Position numbers and translations under genes: made by a program
Notes under the pieces: model-generated
Told to the model about the DNA's origin: nothing
Databases searched by the model: none
What the model saw: only the letters and a program-made list of their open reading frames with translations
Shown: one piece after another, positions 36,424 through 36,613 of the stretch
Layout: every line of letters begins with the position of its first letter
Numbering within the stretch: the first letter of the stretch is position 1
NCBI GenBank assembly: GCA_026398385.1
Contig: JAPLSZ010000301.1
Location: 1 to 36,613 of the forward strand
DNA from: Kiritimatiellota bacterium
GTDB lineage: Bacteria > Verrucomicrobiota > Kiritimatiellia > CAIQIC01
Direction of reading: 5' to 3'
Length of the DNA: 36,613 bases

Positions 36424-36434
36424 GTTATGGCGTG

Positions 36435-36613
36435 ATGACCCCAGGGCCCGCGTCCGTCCGCAGCGCGAGTGCCGCCAACCCGCGGCACGGCGCGTTGCAC
36501 CATGCCCGGCGCAGCGTCCTGCTGCTGCTCGGCTATTACCACCTGCGGCTGCACACCGGCATCATGCGCTACGCCCGTGAAGCAAACTGGGTGTTGGACG
36601 ATACCTACGTGCG
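36435..36613 (+). CDS. Putative AraC/XylR-type transcriptional regulator, N-terminus only (runs off window)
   Basis: Open frame from ATG 36435: MTPGPASVRSASAANPRHGALHHARRSVLLLLGYYHLRLHTGIMRYAREANWVLDDTYVR; I-RYAREANW resembles the PBP1-like domain of XylR/LacI regulators. Confidence 0.6.
   Translation, partial: MTPGPASVRSASAANPRHGALHHARRSVLLLLGYYHLRLHTGIMRYAREANWVLDDTYV

Noticed and set aside
1-36613. CRISPR array, tRNA, rRNA, IS transposase or phage genes
   Set aside because: No regularly spaced repeats, RNA gene signatures or transposase/integrase motifs recognised in any frame.
1-36613. Bacteroidetes-style SusC/SusD PUL
   Set aside because: No TonB-dependent transporter or SusD-like lipoprotein found in the ORFs.

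Overview
The window is a dense minus-strand block (about 1-36304) of secreted carbohydrate-active and accessory genes, with one divergent plus-strand gene at the right edge (from about 36435) that looks like the N-terminus of an AraC/XylR-type regulator. Gene style suggests a PVC-group bacterium (Verrucomicrobiota, Kiritimatiellota, Lentisphaerota or Planctomycetota); this is inference. Recognisable products are GH2 (x2), GH29, GH36, GH97, GH59-like, GH78-like, GH32-like, an alpha-glucuronidase-like protein, two DUF5703 proteins, ThuA, a beta-helix protein, a sulfatase, an NPCBM/HzsA-like cytochrome-type protein and an SMP-30-like lipoprotein. The most unusual signal is that many genes keep their 5' leader and 3' tail but have lost or exchanged the middle. 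Examples: GH78 without its catalytic barrel, a sulfatase N-terminus joined to a beta-helix C-terminus, an F5/8-like N-terminus joined to a cytochrome-type tail, a GH67/115-like protein missing its core, a GFO/IDH/MocA C-terminal stub, GH29 and beta-helix 5' stubs, and a three-part mosaic pseudogene rebuilt from pieces of genes about 7 kb away. In parallel, near-identical RBS plus signal-peptide leader cassettes are shared by unrelated enzymes (three separate pairs), a gene 3' end plus the next gene's leader is duplicated at about 98% identity, and short repeat peptides are inserted in frame in several ORFs. This is either a real recombination or domain-excision hot spot, or an assembly collapse; long reads across the junctions would decide. 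Family names come from motif recall, not database searches.
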